A stretch of DNA of 64,000 nt, taken from Aerococcus loyolae. Its GTDB lineage: Bacteria; Bacillota; Bacilli; Lactobacillales; Aerococcaceae. The notes under the pieces were generated by a model that was not told where the DNA came from, searched no databases, and saw nothing but the letters and a program-made list of their open reading frames with translations. This document shows, piece after piece, positions 55,882 through 64,000 of this stretch; position 1 is the first letter of the stretch, and each line of letters begins with the position of its first letter. The translations under genes and the position numbers were made by a program. The stretch lies in assembly GCF_002871915.2 (NCBI RefSeq), contig NZ_CP126958.1:682001-746000 (forward strand), in the 5' to 3' direction.

Positions 55882-56886
55882 ATGTTAGAACTCTTAGCTG
55901 AAGTCAAGAAAGGCACAGCAGACTTGAATCAAAATACACTTTATCAGATTCTGATTGGTAAACGCACACCCTCTAGCTTGTTCTACGCCTATAGTCACCA
56001 GCTCTTATTCTTATTTAACTTATGTCCTCAATTATCCAAGTTAAGCTGGAAAAAGTTAGGCCAAGTTGATCATGAGCCAGAGACTGATATGCAAACTTTA
56101 CTGGCTGGTCTAAAATACCGGCAGGGACTATTTCCAAAGGCTAACCACCAGGCTATACAGACTAGTCTACTCTTATTCTTTCAAGCTCTAGCTAATGCTA
56201 GTCATGGGGAAAAAAGCTACCAACCTCTTACACAAAGTGCTCAAATTCAATACCAGGTCAAGCGCTTCTTTGCTTGGACGCAAAAAAAGTATCGTAAAAA
56301 GGAGTTAGCGACTATACTAGGACAAGAATTAGAAGCAATTTTAGCCACTTGGCCACTGGAGCAAGCCGATATGTTATTGGCACGGATCGGTTATGTTGAC
56401 CTGCCAGCGCTGACTTATGAAGAATTAGCAAGTCGTTATCATTTTACTTTAGACCAATGCCATTTGTACTATAGTAGTTTAATTGATCGCCTCATGGTCA
56501 CAGTTCTATCAGCGGATACTTCCCCCCTCTTAAAGAGCTTTTTTGAAAGCTTTATTGCTCCCTATCCTCCTTGGTCAGATTCTGCTAATGTGAGCTATCA
56601 CTATATTAAACAGGGCTATTCATTAGAAGAAATTGCTAAGAATCGCCATTTAAAAGTCTCTACCATAGCTGATCATTATGTGGACATTATGCTTTCTCGT
56701 CCAGAAGTTTTAGCCCAGGAAGCTAGTGACTTGTTCGGCGCAGATTTAAAGAAGATTGATTGGTCGCTTGCTTATGATCACTTTGAAAGTTTTCAGAAAG
56801 CTTTTCCTAAGGCGCCTTATTGGCTTTACCGTTATTATCAAGTGATACAAGTGAAAGAGGCCGGAAAGGAGCAAGCAAGATGTTAG
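55882..56886 (+). CDS. YpbB-like helicase-associated HTH protein
   Basis: A 334-residue protein that occupies the position of B. subtilis ypbB, directly before recQ. Most of it is helical without a known fold. The C-terminal part (about 230-280) shows YHYIKQGYSLEEIAKNRHLK and STIADHYVDIML, the helicase-linked helix-turn-helix (HTH_40) pattern, which suggests it acts with RecQ on DNA. The ATG at 55882 follows GAGGGGGG; an in-frame ATG at 55867 lies before that site. It overlaps recQ by 7 nt. Confidence 0.8.
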   Translation: MLELLAEVKKGTADLNQNTLYQILIGKRTPSSLFYAYSHQLLFLFNLCPQLSKLSWKKLGQVDHEPETDMQTLLAGLKYRQGLFPKANHQAIQTSLLLFFQALANASHGEKSYQPLTQSAQIQYQVKRFFAWTQKKYRKKELATILGQELEAILATWPLEQADMLLARIGYVDLPALTYEELASRYHFTLDQCHLYYSSLIDRLMVTVLSADTSPLLKSFFESFIAPYPPWSDSANVSYHYIKQGYSLEEIAKNRHLKVSTIADHYVDIMLSRPEVLAQEASDLFGADLKKIDWSLAYDHFESFQKAFPKAPYWLYRYYQVIQVKEAGKEQARC

Positions 56887-58358
56887 AAGATCTCTTAGCG
56901 ACTCACTTTGGTTACCAGTCTTTTCGCCCTGGGCAAAAAGAAATTTTACTCCACTTACAGAAGCGAGAAAATACGATTGGTATTTTACCTACTGCTGGCG
57001 GCAAGTCATTGATTTATCAGATCTACCAGTATTTAAATCCCGGACCAATTTTGCTTATTTCCCCTTTGTTGGCATTGATGGAAGACCAAGTCAGTCAGCT
57101 GCAGGCACTTGGTTTTAAAGCAAGTGTGGCAATAACTAGTCAATTAAGTAAACAAGAAAAAAACTGGTTACTTAATCATCTCCATGACTTTCAATTTATT
57201 ATTATGTCACCGGAAATGCTCTCTCAACCCGCTGTCTTACGTCGCTTAAGGCAAATTGCTATTAAACTGATGGTCATTGATGAAGCACACTGTATTTCGC
57301 AATGGGGCTATGATTTTCGCCCGGAGTACAGTGCCCTCAAACAATTTCGCCAAGCCTTAAATCATCCTTTAACCCTAGCCTTGAGCGGAAGTGCTAGTCA
57401 AAATACACTAGCAGAGATTGCCCAGCATTTGTTTGATGATTGTGAAGGCTATCAGCAAGTCCAATGCCCCTTAGACCGGCCTAATTTGTTTTATGGGCAA
57501 TTGAAGCTTAAAGAAAAGGACAAATTTCACCACCTTAATTCCTTGCTTGAGACCTTACCGAAGCCGGGAATCATTTATGTCCACAATAAAATGGAATTGG
57601 AAGAACTTTACCAAGATTTAAAAGCGAGCAGTCAGTTAAAGCTCGCTAGCTACCACGCTGATAAGACTAGTGAGGAGCGCTTGCAAGTCCAAGAGCAATT
57701 TCAAAAGGGACATCTTGACGCGATTTTAGCTACATCTGCTTTTGGCATGGGGATTAACCAGGCCAATGTACGCTTTGTTATTCACTATCATGCCCCGCAA
57801 TCATTAGCTGACTATCTGCAAGAGAGTGGACGTTGTGGTCGTGACGGTCAAAAAGCTTTGGTATTACTTTATTCTAATCCCCAAGAAATTAGCCGTTTAA
57901 ATTATTTTAAAGAGCAAATTGACGCTCAAGCTATGCCTTTTTATCAAGGGTTAAATCAGGCTTATCAGCGGGGGGATTTTTTGCAAAGTCAGTCTTTCTT
58001 AGCACTTGAGGAGCAAATCCAAAATTTAATCACTTATTTTTACTATAATTATTCGCCCAAGGATAAGGAACAGATTCAGAGGGACTTTCAAAGCTATCAA
58101 AGGATAAAGAAAAATGAAATCGAACAGATGATACAATACCTCAACTTAAATAGCTGTTATCGCCGTTACTTACTAAGCCATTTTTCCAAGGAAAGGATAA
58201 ATACTAATCACTTTTGTTGCTCGCATTGTCAGGCTGACTTTGAAGATACGGCAACTTTTAAGGAATATCTGACCTTGGCCCCTAATCGCTTAGTGAATCC
58301 TAAAGAAAAAGTGTTGAAGGATTGGCGGGCGCGACTTAAAGTACTATTTCCTAGTTAA
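56880..58358 (+). CDS. recQ: RecQ-family ATP-dependent DNA helicase
   Basis: A 492-residue superfamily 2 helicase of the short RecS/RecQ type. Motif I is TAGGKS at 38-43, motif II is VIDEAHCISQWGYDFRPEY and motif VI is QESGRCGRDGQ. The C-terminal zinc region is reduced (FCCSHCQADF), and no HRDC domain follows, as in RecS. The ATG at 56880 follows AAAGGAG; earlier in-frame starts lie inside the ypbB-like gene. Confidence 0.94.
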   Translation: MLEDLLATHFGYQSFRPGQKEILLHLQKRENTIGILPTAGGKSLIYQIYQYLNPGPILLISPLLALMEDQVSQLQALGFKASVAITSQLSKQEKNWLLNHLHDFQFIIMSPEMLSQPAVLRRLRQIAIKLMVIDEAHCISQWGYDFRPEYSALKQFRQALNHPLTLALSGSASQNTLAEIAQHLFDDCEGYQQVQCPLDRPNLFYGQLKLKEKDKFHHLNSLLETLPKPGIIYVHNKMELEELYQDLKASSQLKLASYHADKTSEERLQVQEQFQKGHLDAILATSAFGMGINQANVRFVIHYHAPQSLADYLQESGRCGRDGQKALVLLYSNPQEISRLNYFKEQIDAQAMPFYQGLNQAYQRGDFLQSQSFLALEEQIQNLITYFYYNYSPKDKEQIQRDFQSYQRIKKNEIEQMIQYLNLNSCYRRYLLSHFSKERINTNHFCCSHCQADFEDTATFKEYLTLAPNRLVNPKEKVLKDWRARLKVLFPS

Positions 58359-58381
58359 GTATGGATTGGCTGAGGAAAATA

Positions 58382-58410
58382 CTGACATTTTGCCTAATAA
58401 ATGCTACAAT
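58382..58410 (+). promoter_or_regulatory. Promoter of the LysM gene
   Basis: CTGACA (58382-58387), 17 bp, TACAAT (58405-58410). It covers an in-frame ATG at 58401, ruling that start out. Confidence 0.7.
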
Positions 58411-58436
58411 TTTCTAGTAATAAAGGAGGAATAATC

Positions 58437-59162
58437 ATGGCATTCAAGGACAATTGGAATCAGTTTAAAAATAAATGGAAAAAAGAAGATCCAGCGGTTA
58501 AGGAAGAAAATTCTGATGTAGAAGAATTTGAGGAAAAAGCAGAAGCTAGCTCGGCTGATGAGTACGAAAACCTGAAAAACCGTCAATATTCACGATCTTC
58601 CAGAAATAAAAAGGAAAAGGGGGTATCCCCAACGGTCAAGGTCTTGATTGCTCTAGGGCTCTTGTTTATTTTGATCCCTTATGCAGCCTACATTATTTAC
58701 GGCAACCAACAAAAACAACCTGAAAGCATGAATGTGGACCAAGTGATGGTGTCTAAGTCTGAAAATGATTCCCAAAAACAAGCTGAAGAGGAAAGCAAGA
58801 AGGCGGAGGAATCTAAACAAGCAGAAGAAAGTAAAAAACAAGAAGAAAGTCAACAAGCGGCTCAAGCTTCTCAACAAGCTGCCCAGGAAGCCCGTCAAGC
58901 AGCTGAACAATCCCAAGCTGTTCAACAATCCCAACAACAAGTAGCTGCCCAAGAGCAATCTCGTCAACAAGCGAGTCGAAATCAAAATCAACAAAATACC
59001 AATCAAAATCAAAATGTAGGAAGCTATCAAGTTTCTGCTGGGGATAACCTTTATCGGATAGCGGTTAATCATGGAATGACTCTAAATCAATTACTGGAAT
59101 TAAATGGCTTACATGCTAATTCACCGATCGCACCGGGGACGGTGCTTCGGGTCTACCAATAG
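58437..59162 (+). CDS. Membrane-anchored LysM domain protein
   Basis: A 241-residue type II membrane protein. A charged cytoplasmic N-terminus (1-65) leads to one membrane helix (67-88; VLIALGLLFILIPYAAYIIYG). An external Glu/Lys then Gln/Ala/Ser-rich spacer (about 105-195) follows, then one C-terminal LysM (about 198-241; YQVSAGDNLYRIAVNHGM) that binds N-acetylglucosamine in peptidoglycan. No catalytic domain is present. LysM proteins of this plan occur before cmk in other Lactobacillales. AAAGGAGGA precedes the ATG. Confidence 0.9.
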   Translation: MAFKDNWNQFKNKWKKEDPAVKEENSDVEEFEEKAEASSADEYENLKNRQYSRSSRNKKEKGVSPTVKVLIALGLLFILIPYAAYIIYGNQQKQPESMNVDQVMVSKSENDSQKQAEEESKKAEESKQAEESKKQEESQQAAQASQQAAQEARQAAEQSQAVQQSQQQVAAQEQSRQQASRNQNQQNTNQNQNVGSYQVSAGDNLYRIAVNHGMTLNQLLELNGLHANSPIAPGTVLRVYQ

Positions 59163-59193
59163 GCGCGAGGGTTGAGTAATTGAGGAGTAGAAA

Positions 59194-59868
59194 ATGAAAA
59201 AAATTAACATTGCTATTGACGGTCCCGCTTCTTCGGGAAAGAGTACCATCGCTAAACGATTGGCTGAACGTTTAAATTATGTTTACTTGGATACGGGTGC
59301 CATGTACCGCTGTGTAACTCTCCTGGCTTTAAAAGGTCAGGTTGAAGCTGAAAATTCACCAGCACTTAATGAGCTATTAGCAAGCATCGATATTCAATTT
59401 GAGACGGACTCTGAAGGTCAAAAAATCCTCCTTAATGGCCGGGATGTGACTAAGGCTATCCGTCAAGACCATGTTACCCAAGCGGTTTCTGCCTATTCTG
59501 CGATCGACCGAGTTCGTCAGGCTATGGTTGAACGACAACAAAGTTGGGCTAGAAACCATACCGGCTTAGTGATGGATGGTCGTGATATTGGAACCGTGGT
59601 ATTGCCTGATGCCGATCTTAAGATTTTTCTCACCGCTTCAGCAGCTGTTAGAGCGAAGAGACGATTCTTAGAAAATCAGGCTAAAGGACTATCTGAACAA
59701 ACAATTGAAGAATTAACTAAGGCAATCGAAGCTCGTGATTACTACGATGCCCATCGTGAAAATAGCCCCTTAAAAGCAGCTGGGGATGCCATTGTTATTG
59801 ATAGTTCTGATTTGAATTTAGACCAGGTTGAAGAAAAGATAGTGAGTCTAATTGAGGAAAAAGAATAA
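59194..59868 (+). CDS. cmk: Cytidylate kinase
   Basis: A 224-residue kinase that phosphorylates CMP and dCMP. The P-loop is GPASSGKST at 10-18; LDTGAMYRC, VMDGRDIGTVVLPDA and the CMP-binding insert with RRFLENQAKG are typical. The Arg pair in the lid (EARDYYDAHRENSPL) is present. It is 31 nt after the LysM gene and 130 nt before the S1 gene, the usual cmk-rpsA order. Confidence 0.97.
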   Translation: MKKINIAIDGPASSGKSTIAKRLAERLNYVYLDTGAMYRCVTLLALKGQVEAENSPALNELLASIDIQFETDSEGQKILLNGRDVTKAIRQDHVTQAVSAYSAIDRVRQAMVERQQSWARNHTGLVMDGRDIGTVVLPDADLKIFLTASAAVRAKRRFLENQAKGLSEQTIEELTKAIEARDYYDAHRENSPLKAAGDAIVIDSSDLNLDQVEEKIVSLIEEKE

Positions 59869-59904
59869 ATAAATAAGATAAATCTAAAAAAAGCTTTAAG
59901 AAAT

Positions 59905-59933
59905 TTGTCTTATTTAAATTAACATGTTATAAT
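59905..59933 (+). promoter_or_regulatory. Promoter of the S1-protein gene
   Basis: TTGTCT (59905-59910), 17 bp, TATAAT (59928-59933). An untranslated leader of about 60 nt follows. Confidence 0.75.
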
Positions 59934-59999
59934 CGAAGGGTATTCATTGACCAAGTGTCGATGGTTAGTACTTTTATTTACAGGAGAGGATATAAGTTT

Positions 60000-61322
60000 A
60001 TGACAAATGAGTTTGAACAACAAGCAAATAACGAAGTAGAGGCAAATGAAGAAATGCCTTCTATGGAGGATATGCTTGCAGAAACAAAAGAAGTGAAAAT
60101 TGGTGATACGGTAACAGGAGAAGTATTAACCATTGATGAAAACAATCAATTAATTGTTGGTATTGAAGGCGCTGGTGTTGAAGGGGTCGTACCTTTCCGT
60201 GAATTGTCATCTTCCCATGTTGACGATGTCACTGAAATCGCTAATGTTGGAGATACTCTCGAATTAGTGGTTGTAAAACATATTAAAGATAAAGAAAACG
60301 GAACTTTCTTACTTTCTCGTCGCCGTTTGGAACAAAAGAAAGTTTGGAAAGAATTAGAAGAAAAAGCTGAAAATGAAGAAACCATTACTGTTCCAGTAAC
60401 AAAAGTTGTTAAGGGCGGTTTAGTGGTTGATGCTGGCGTTCGTGGTTTCATCCCAGCTTCTATGGTTGAAGACCACTTTGTACGTGACTTCACACCATAT
60501 AAAGGCAAAGAATTAGAAGTGAAAATTGTGGAAATTAATCCTCAAGAAAACCGTTTGATTCTTTCTCATAAAGAAATTGCTCGTGAACAAGCTGAAGCTG
60601 AACGTGCCGAAAAATTAGCACAATTTGAAGAAGGCGAAGTTGTTGAAGGAACTGTTGCTCGCTTAGCTAACTTTGGTGCTTTTGTTGACTTAGGTGGTAT
60701 CGATGGTTTAGTTCACATCTCACAAATTGCTCACCACCATGTTAACCATCCTTCTGATGAATTAGAAGTTGGCCAAACTGTTAAGGTGAAGATCTTATCA
60801 ATCGATGAAGACCGTGATCGTATCTCCTTATCTACTAAGGCAGCTACCCCAAGTCCTTGGGAAGATATTGAAGAAAAAGCTCCTAAAGGCGCTGAACTTG
60901 ATGGTGTAGTACGCCGTATCGTAGACTTTGGTGCTTTCGTTGAAGTCTTCCCTGGTGTTGAAGGTTTAGTTCACATTTCACAAATTTCTCATGAACATGT
61001 CAACCATCCTTCTGATAAACTTGAAGAAGGCCAAGATATTAAAGTCAAAGTTCTTGATGTTAATCCAGAAGAACACCGTCTATCTTTATCAATCAAAGCG
61101 CTTGAAGAAGCTCCAGAACGTTCTGAAGCTGACAAAGACGAACAAAGAGCTCCACGTCGCGAACGTAAGAGCCAATCAAATAATCGTCGTAACAAACCGG
61201 CACAAGCAAAACGTTCACAAGCATCTCAAAGTAGCAATGACGAAGACACAGGCTTCTCATTCGCTGATCTTTTAGGTGACCAACTAAAAGACTTAAATCT
61301 TGACGATTCTTCAGAAGATTAG
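60000..61322 (+). CDS. rpsA: 30S ribosomal protein S1 homolog (four S1 domains)
   Basis: A 440-residue protein with four S1 RNA-binding OB folds at about residues 33-100, 115-185, 205-275 and 290-360 (the last two with NFGAFVDLGGIDGLVHIS and DFGAFVEV followed by GLVHISQI), then a charged tail rich in Arg, Lys, Ser and Gln. E. coli S1 has six domains; Gram-positive forms have four. It may aid mRNA binding to 30S. The ATG at 60000 follows AGGAGAGGA; an in-frame ATG at 59955 lies before that site. Confidence 0.95.
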   Translation: MTNEFEQQANNEVEANEEMPSMEDMLAETKEVKIGDTVTGEVLTIDENNQLIVGIEGAGVEGVVPFRELSSSHVDDVTEIANVGDTLELVVVKHIKDKENGTFLLSRRRLEQKKVWKELEEKAENEETITVPVTKVVKGGLVVDAGVRGFIPASMVEDHFVRDFTPYKGKELEVKIVEINPQENRLILSHKEIAREQAEAERAEKLAQFEEGEVVEGTVARLANFGAFVDLGGIDGLVHISQIAHHHVNHPSDELEVGQTVKVKILSIDEDRDRISLSTKAATPSPWEDIEEKAPKGAELDGVVRRIVDFGAFVEVFPGVEGLVHISQISHEHVNHPSDKLEEGQDIKVKVLDVNPEEHRLSLSIKALEEAPERSEADKDEQRAPRRERKSQSNNRRNKPAQAKRSQASQSSNDEDTGFSFADLLGDQLKDLNLDDSSED

Positions 61323-61334
61323 TAAAGATTAATA

Positions 61335-61365
61335 AGGGCTGGGAACTATCCCGGCCCTATTTTTG
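61335..61365 (+). terminator. Terminator after rpsA
   Basis: AGGGC-T-GGG with CCC-G-GCCCT (61335-61343 and 61350-61358), then T residues. Confidence 0.85.
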
Positions 61366-61412
61366 TTTAATCCGATTGGAATATTTATTCGTCTAGAAGG
61401 AGGGGAGCATGG

Positions 61413-62723
61413 ATGAAAACCTTAAATATTGCCATTGTCGGACGCCCCAATGTGGGTAAATCGACAATTTTTAACCGGATCGCCGGGCAAAGAATCAGCA
61501 TCGTTGAAGATGTTCCTGGAGTAACCCGTGACCGTGTCTATGCCCAAGGAGAATGGCTGGGCCGGAAGCTACGTTTAATTGACACTGGGGGGATTGAATT
61601 TAACGATGAACCCTTTGTCGAACAAATCCGTCTGCAAGCAGAAATTGCAGTGGAAGAGGCCGATCTAATTATTATGATGACTAGTGTAGTTGATGGGGTT
61701 ACAGAAACCGATGAAATGATCGCCCGTCTACTACAAAAGTCGGATAAACCTGTCCTCTTAGCGGTAAATAAGGTGGATAACCCTGAATTACAAGCAGAAA
61801 TTTACGATTTTTACCGACTAGGTCTTAATGATCCCTATCCTATTTCAGGTGCACACGGCCTAGGAATCGGAGATCTCTTGGCAGAAATCTACCGTCTTTT
61901 TCCTTTAGAAGATGAGGATAGCGAAGATGAGGAAACGATTTCTTTTGCCTTAATCGGACGGCCGAACGTGGGGAAATCCTCCTTGGTTAATGCGATTTTG
62001 GGTGAGAACCGTGTGATTGTTTCTGATATTGCTGGCACCACCCGGGATGCAGTGGATACTTACTTTTCTTATAATGAGCGCAGTTTTAAAATTATTGACA
62101 CTGCAGGGATTCGCCGAAAGGGGCGAGTGTCTGAATCAACTGAGAAATATAGCGTCATGCGGTCGATGTCTGCGATTGAACAGGCCTCTGTTGTCTTGCT
62201 CGTCCTCAATGCCGAAGAAGGGATCCGTGATCAAGATAAGACCGTAGCTGGCTACGCTCATGAGGCAGGGAAGGGAATTATTATCCTAGTTAACAAATGG
62301 GATGCCCTAAAAAAAGACAGCCACACCATGAAGGAATTTGAAGATAATATCCGCGCTCAATTCCAGTTCCTATCCTATGCACCTATCCTTTTTGTCTCTG
62401 CGAAAAGTAAGCAGCGTTTAGATAAGATTCCAGATCTTATTATCCAGGTTCATGAAAACTTTAACCGTCGGATTCAATCCTCCCTACTTAATCAAGTTTT
62501 GGCGGATGCTATCCGAATTAATCCAGCGCCTTCAGATAAAGGGAAAAAGTTACGGGTTTACTATATGACTCAGGTGAGCGTAGGGCCACCGACCTTTGTC
62601 GTGATGGTCAACGACACAGATCTTATGCATTTTTCCTATGAGCGTTTCCTGGCTAATCAAATTCGGCAAGCCTTTGATTTTAGCGGAACGCCCCTGCATA
62701 TTATTAGCAGAAATCGGCGGTAA
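61413..62723 (+). CDS. der: Ribosome-associated GTPase Der (EngA)
   Basis: A 436-residue double GTPase needed for 50S assembly. The first G domain has GRPNVGKST at about residues 10-18 and DTGGIEF; the second, from about residue 177, has [18 protein letters not shown] and NKWDAL. The C-terminal KH-like domain (about 355-436; [18 protein letters not shown]) is complete. AGGAGG lies before the ATG. The order rpsA-der-hup is common in Firmicutes. Confidence 0.98.
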   Translation: MKTLNIAIVGRPNVGKSTIFNRIAGQRISIVEDVPGVTRDRVYAQGEWLGRKLRLIDTGGIEFNDEPFVEQIRLQAEIAVEEADLIIMMTSVVDGVTETDEMIARLLQKSDKPVLLAVNKVDNPELQAEIYDFYRLGLNDPYPISGAHGLGIGDLLAEIYRLFPLEDEDSEDEETISFALIGRPNVGKSSLVNAILGENRVIVSDIAGTTRDAVDTYFSYNERSFKIIDTAGIRRKGRVSESTEKYSVMRSMSAIEQASVVLLVLNAEEGIRDQDKTVAGYAHEAGKGIIILVNKWDALKKDSHTMKEFEDNIRAQFQFLSYAPILFVSAKSKQRLDKIPDLIIQVHENFNRRIQSSLLNQVLADAIRINPAPSDKGKKLRVYYMTQVSVGPPTFVVMVNDTDLMHFSYERFLANQIRQAFDFSGTPLHIISRNRR

Positions 62724-62748
62724 AACATTGAAATATAAGGTATAAATG

Positions 62749-62777
62749 TTGTTATGACGTGCTTTCTGTGGTATATT
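62749..62777 (+). promoter_or_regulatory. Promoter of hup
   Basis: TTGTTA (62749-62754), 17 bp, TATATT (62772-62777). Start near 62784. Confidence 0.7.
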
Positions 62778-62781
62778 TATA

Positions 62782-62825
62782 GAGAATTGTCATTGATGAT
62801 AATTCTCCATTCACGAGAAGAATGG
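62782..62825 (+). promoter_or_regulatory. Two tandem stem-loops in the hup leader
   Basis: A 26-nt inverted repeat (62782-62793 with 62796-62807, one G-U) begins at the expected mRNA start. It is followed by CCATTC with GAATGG (62807-62825), just before the ribosome site. These may stabilise the mRNA or be a protein-binding site. Confidence 0.6.
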
Positions 62826-62847
62826 AAATATTTTTGGAGGTGTAAAA

Positions 62848-63126
62848 ATGGCTAATAAAGCTGACTTAGTACAAAAAGTAGCTGAATCAACTGGTGAATC
62901 TAAGAAAAATGTTCAACCAGTCGTTGATGCAGTATTTTCTTCAATTGAAAACTTTTTAGCTGATGGAGAAAATGTTCAAATTATCGGTTTTGGTAATTTT
63001 GAAGTACGTGAACGTGCCGCTCGTAAGGGACGTAACCCACAAACAGGTGAAGAAATTCAAATTCCAGCAAGTAAAGTACCTGCATTTAAAGCAGGTAAAG
63101 GTTTAAAAGACGTTGTTAAGGGCTAA
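62848..63126 (+). CDS. hup: DNA-binding protein HU
   Basis: A 92-residue HU nucleoid protein. The N-terminal helices start [19 protein letters not shown]. The DNA-bending arm contains [22 protein letters not shown] (given by its family core [10 protein letters not shown] with the intercalating Pro). TTTGGAGGTG precedes the ATG. It is a single gene with a structured leader and its own terminator. Confidence 0.98.
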   Translation: MANKADLVQKVAESTGESKKNVQPVVDAVFSSIENFLADGENVQIIGFGNFEVRERAARKGRNPQTGEEIQIPASKVPAFKAGKGLKDVVKG

Positions 63127-63140
63127 TCTTCCTTAACTTG

Positions 63141-63177
63141 AAACTGCCAAGTTCTTAGAAGGACTTGGCAGTTTTTA
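63141..63177 (+). terminator. Terminator after hup
   Basis: Perfect 12-bp stem AAACTGCCAAGT with ACTTGGCAGTTT (63141-63152 and 63163-63174), then T residues. Confidence 0.9.
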
Positions 63178-63242
63178 TTTATTACTTATCGGTAGGGCTA
63201 AGCTTTATATCTATGCTAAAATAAATAAATATGGAGGTTAGC

Positions 63243-64000
63243 ATGAAGGAATTATATGAAGAAATCACCGAACTGATTGTTCAAGAAAAATATGATCAAG
63301 CCCAAGAAAAATTAGCGGACTTGCTTAACCAACTGATTAAAAGGGGAAGTAGGGAAGATTTTGCTCAGCTGGGCTATAATTTTCAACAACTTGGCTTTAT
63401 TCCCTATGCCAAAGCGATTTATCAGGAAGCCGCTAAGTGCTATCCCGATGAAGCCACCTGGTCTTTGTTATTGGGCGAATTAGCTATGGACGATGGCCGC
63501 TATGAAGAGGGCTTGGACTACCTACTTAGCATCGACCCTAAAGATGATTTATATCTTGAAGCCTTGCTATTGGAAGCTGATGCTTATCAAATGCTCAGTC
63601 TACCTGAAGTCAGTCTGACAAAATTGAAGGAAGCCAATCAACTGGCCCCTGGTCAAGAGGCGATTGAATTTGGTATGGCTCAATTAGTCTTTACTATGGG
63701 CGATTTCAAAGAAGCCCTTAAACTTTACCATGATTTAAGCCAAAAGGAGGACCTGAGCCCTGAAATTAAAGAAGAAGTGACGGATAATTATCAGTATGCC
63801 CTAGTGGCTACCGGTCAATATGATGAGGCGGCTCAGTTACTTTCTAATAAAGAAAACAGCGCACTCAGCCAGGCTGAGAAGGAACAATTAGCCTTTCTCG
63901 CTTACCAGGATGAGGATTATAGCTATTGTGACCAATTACTAAGCCCTCTCTATGAAAACAATTTGCTGGATCCTTCCTATTACCTGCTTTTAGCCAAGTG
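63243..64000 (+). CDS. Tetratricopeptide-repeat protein, 3' end outside window
   Basis: An ORF open to the window edge, 252 codons visible, starting MKELYEEITELIVQEKYDQAQ after ATGGAGG. The sequence is a run of helix pairs with TPR spacing: repeats such as GFIPYAKAIYQEAAKCYPDEA, MDDGRYEEGLDYLLSIDP and GDFKEALKLYHDLS. TPR proteins in this place after hup are YpiA-like in Bacillus and common in Lactobacillales; they are thought to be scaffolds. The partners are unknown. Confidence 0.88.
   Translation, partial: MKELYEEITELIVQEKYDQAQEKLADLLNQLIKRGSREDFAQLGYNFQQLGFIPYAKAIYQEAAKCYPDEATWSLLLGELAMDDGRYEEGLDYLLSIDPKDDLYLEALLLEADAYQMLSLPEVSLTKLKEANQLAPGQEAIEFGMAQLVFTMGDFKEALKLYHDLSQKEDLSPEIKEEVTDNYQYALVATGQYDEAAQLLSNKENSALSQAEKEQLAFLAYQDEDYSYCDQLLSPLYENNLLDPSYYLLLAK

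Noticed and set aside
58653-59072. Leftward Leu/Phe-rich ORF opposite the LysM gene
   Set aside because: It is the complement of Gln/Lys-rich repeats in the spacer, which automatically reads as hydrophobic on the other strand.
60146-60508. Leftward 120-residue ORF inside rpsA
   Set aside because: It is antisense to conserved S1 domains and has no ribosome site.
1-64000. CRISPR arrays, prophage genes, restriction or toxin-antitoxin systems
   Set aside because: No regularly spaced repeat array, cas, phage structural, methylase or paired toxin-antitoxin genes were found; the only mobile element is the IS30 copy.

Overview
The window is ordinary chromosome of a low-GC Gram-positive coccus of the order Lactobacillales. 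Gene order and protein style fit Aerococcus or a close Aerococcaceae relative best; this is inference from gene content, since no 16S rRNA is present. Supporting signs are strong AGGAGG ribosome sites, near-consensus sigma-A promoters with 17-bp spacers, GTG and TTG starts, an Ile T-box, an FMN riboswitch, an LPXTG wall protein with a YSIRK-like signal, ThiI without a rhodanese domain beside its own cysteine desulfurase, and RNase Y. Coding density is about 90 percent and most genes point right.

Layout. 1-3.6 kb: end of the division cluster (ftsZ, yggS, yggT, ylmH, divIVA; no sepF). 3.6-6.9 kb: T-box, ileS and a cold-shock protein. 7.2-10.7 kb: NADH oxidase, a GlsB/YmgE membrane protein, an ADP-ribose Nudix hydrolase, a small tail-anchored protein and mtnN. 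10.7-16 kb: rpsD with a structured leader, ezrA, then the tRNA-thiolation pair (cysteine desulfurase and thiI). 16-20 kb: a 57-residue membrane peptide, gnd with an orphan response regulator, and leftward yidC and acylphosphatase. 20-28 kb: ftsK/spoIIIE, a structured non-coding block, pgsA, cinA, recA with a LexA box, rny. 28-31 kb: an LPXTG surface protein with CAP and G5 domains, a repeat-rich non-coding stretch, tRNA-Ser(CGA) and a histidine phosphatase. 31-39 kb: repair and tRNA genes (mutS, mutL, msrB, ruvA, ruvB, queA). 39-47 kb: dnaE, pfkA, pyk, cvfB, xerD. 47-52.4 kb: a lipoprotein, a sirtuin, ribT-scpA-scpB-rluB, and FMN riboswitch-ribU. 52.4-55.5 kb: an Mga-family regulator cut in two by an intact IS30-family element. 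55.9-64 kb: a ypbB-like gene with recQ, a LysM protein, cmk, an S1 protein, der, hup and a partial TPR gene.

Most of this is housekeeping: division, chromosome segregation and repair, translation, lower glycolysis and riboflavin uptake. No complete undescribed system is visible. The parts most worth a second look are: (i) the IS30 insertion, whose 13-bp direct flanks let the 522-residue Mga ORF be rebuilt in frame, and whose 5' end can fold over the transposase ribosome site; (ii) a long hairpin bracketed by 24-nt direct repeats between ftsK and pgsA; (iii) the gnd-linked orphan response regulator with an altered acidic pocket; (iv) the CAP-G5-proline-LPXTG protein; (v) the repeat-rich 3' flank of tRNA-Ser.
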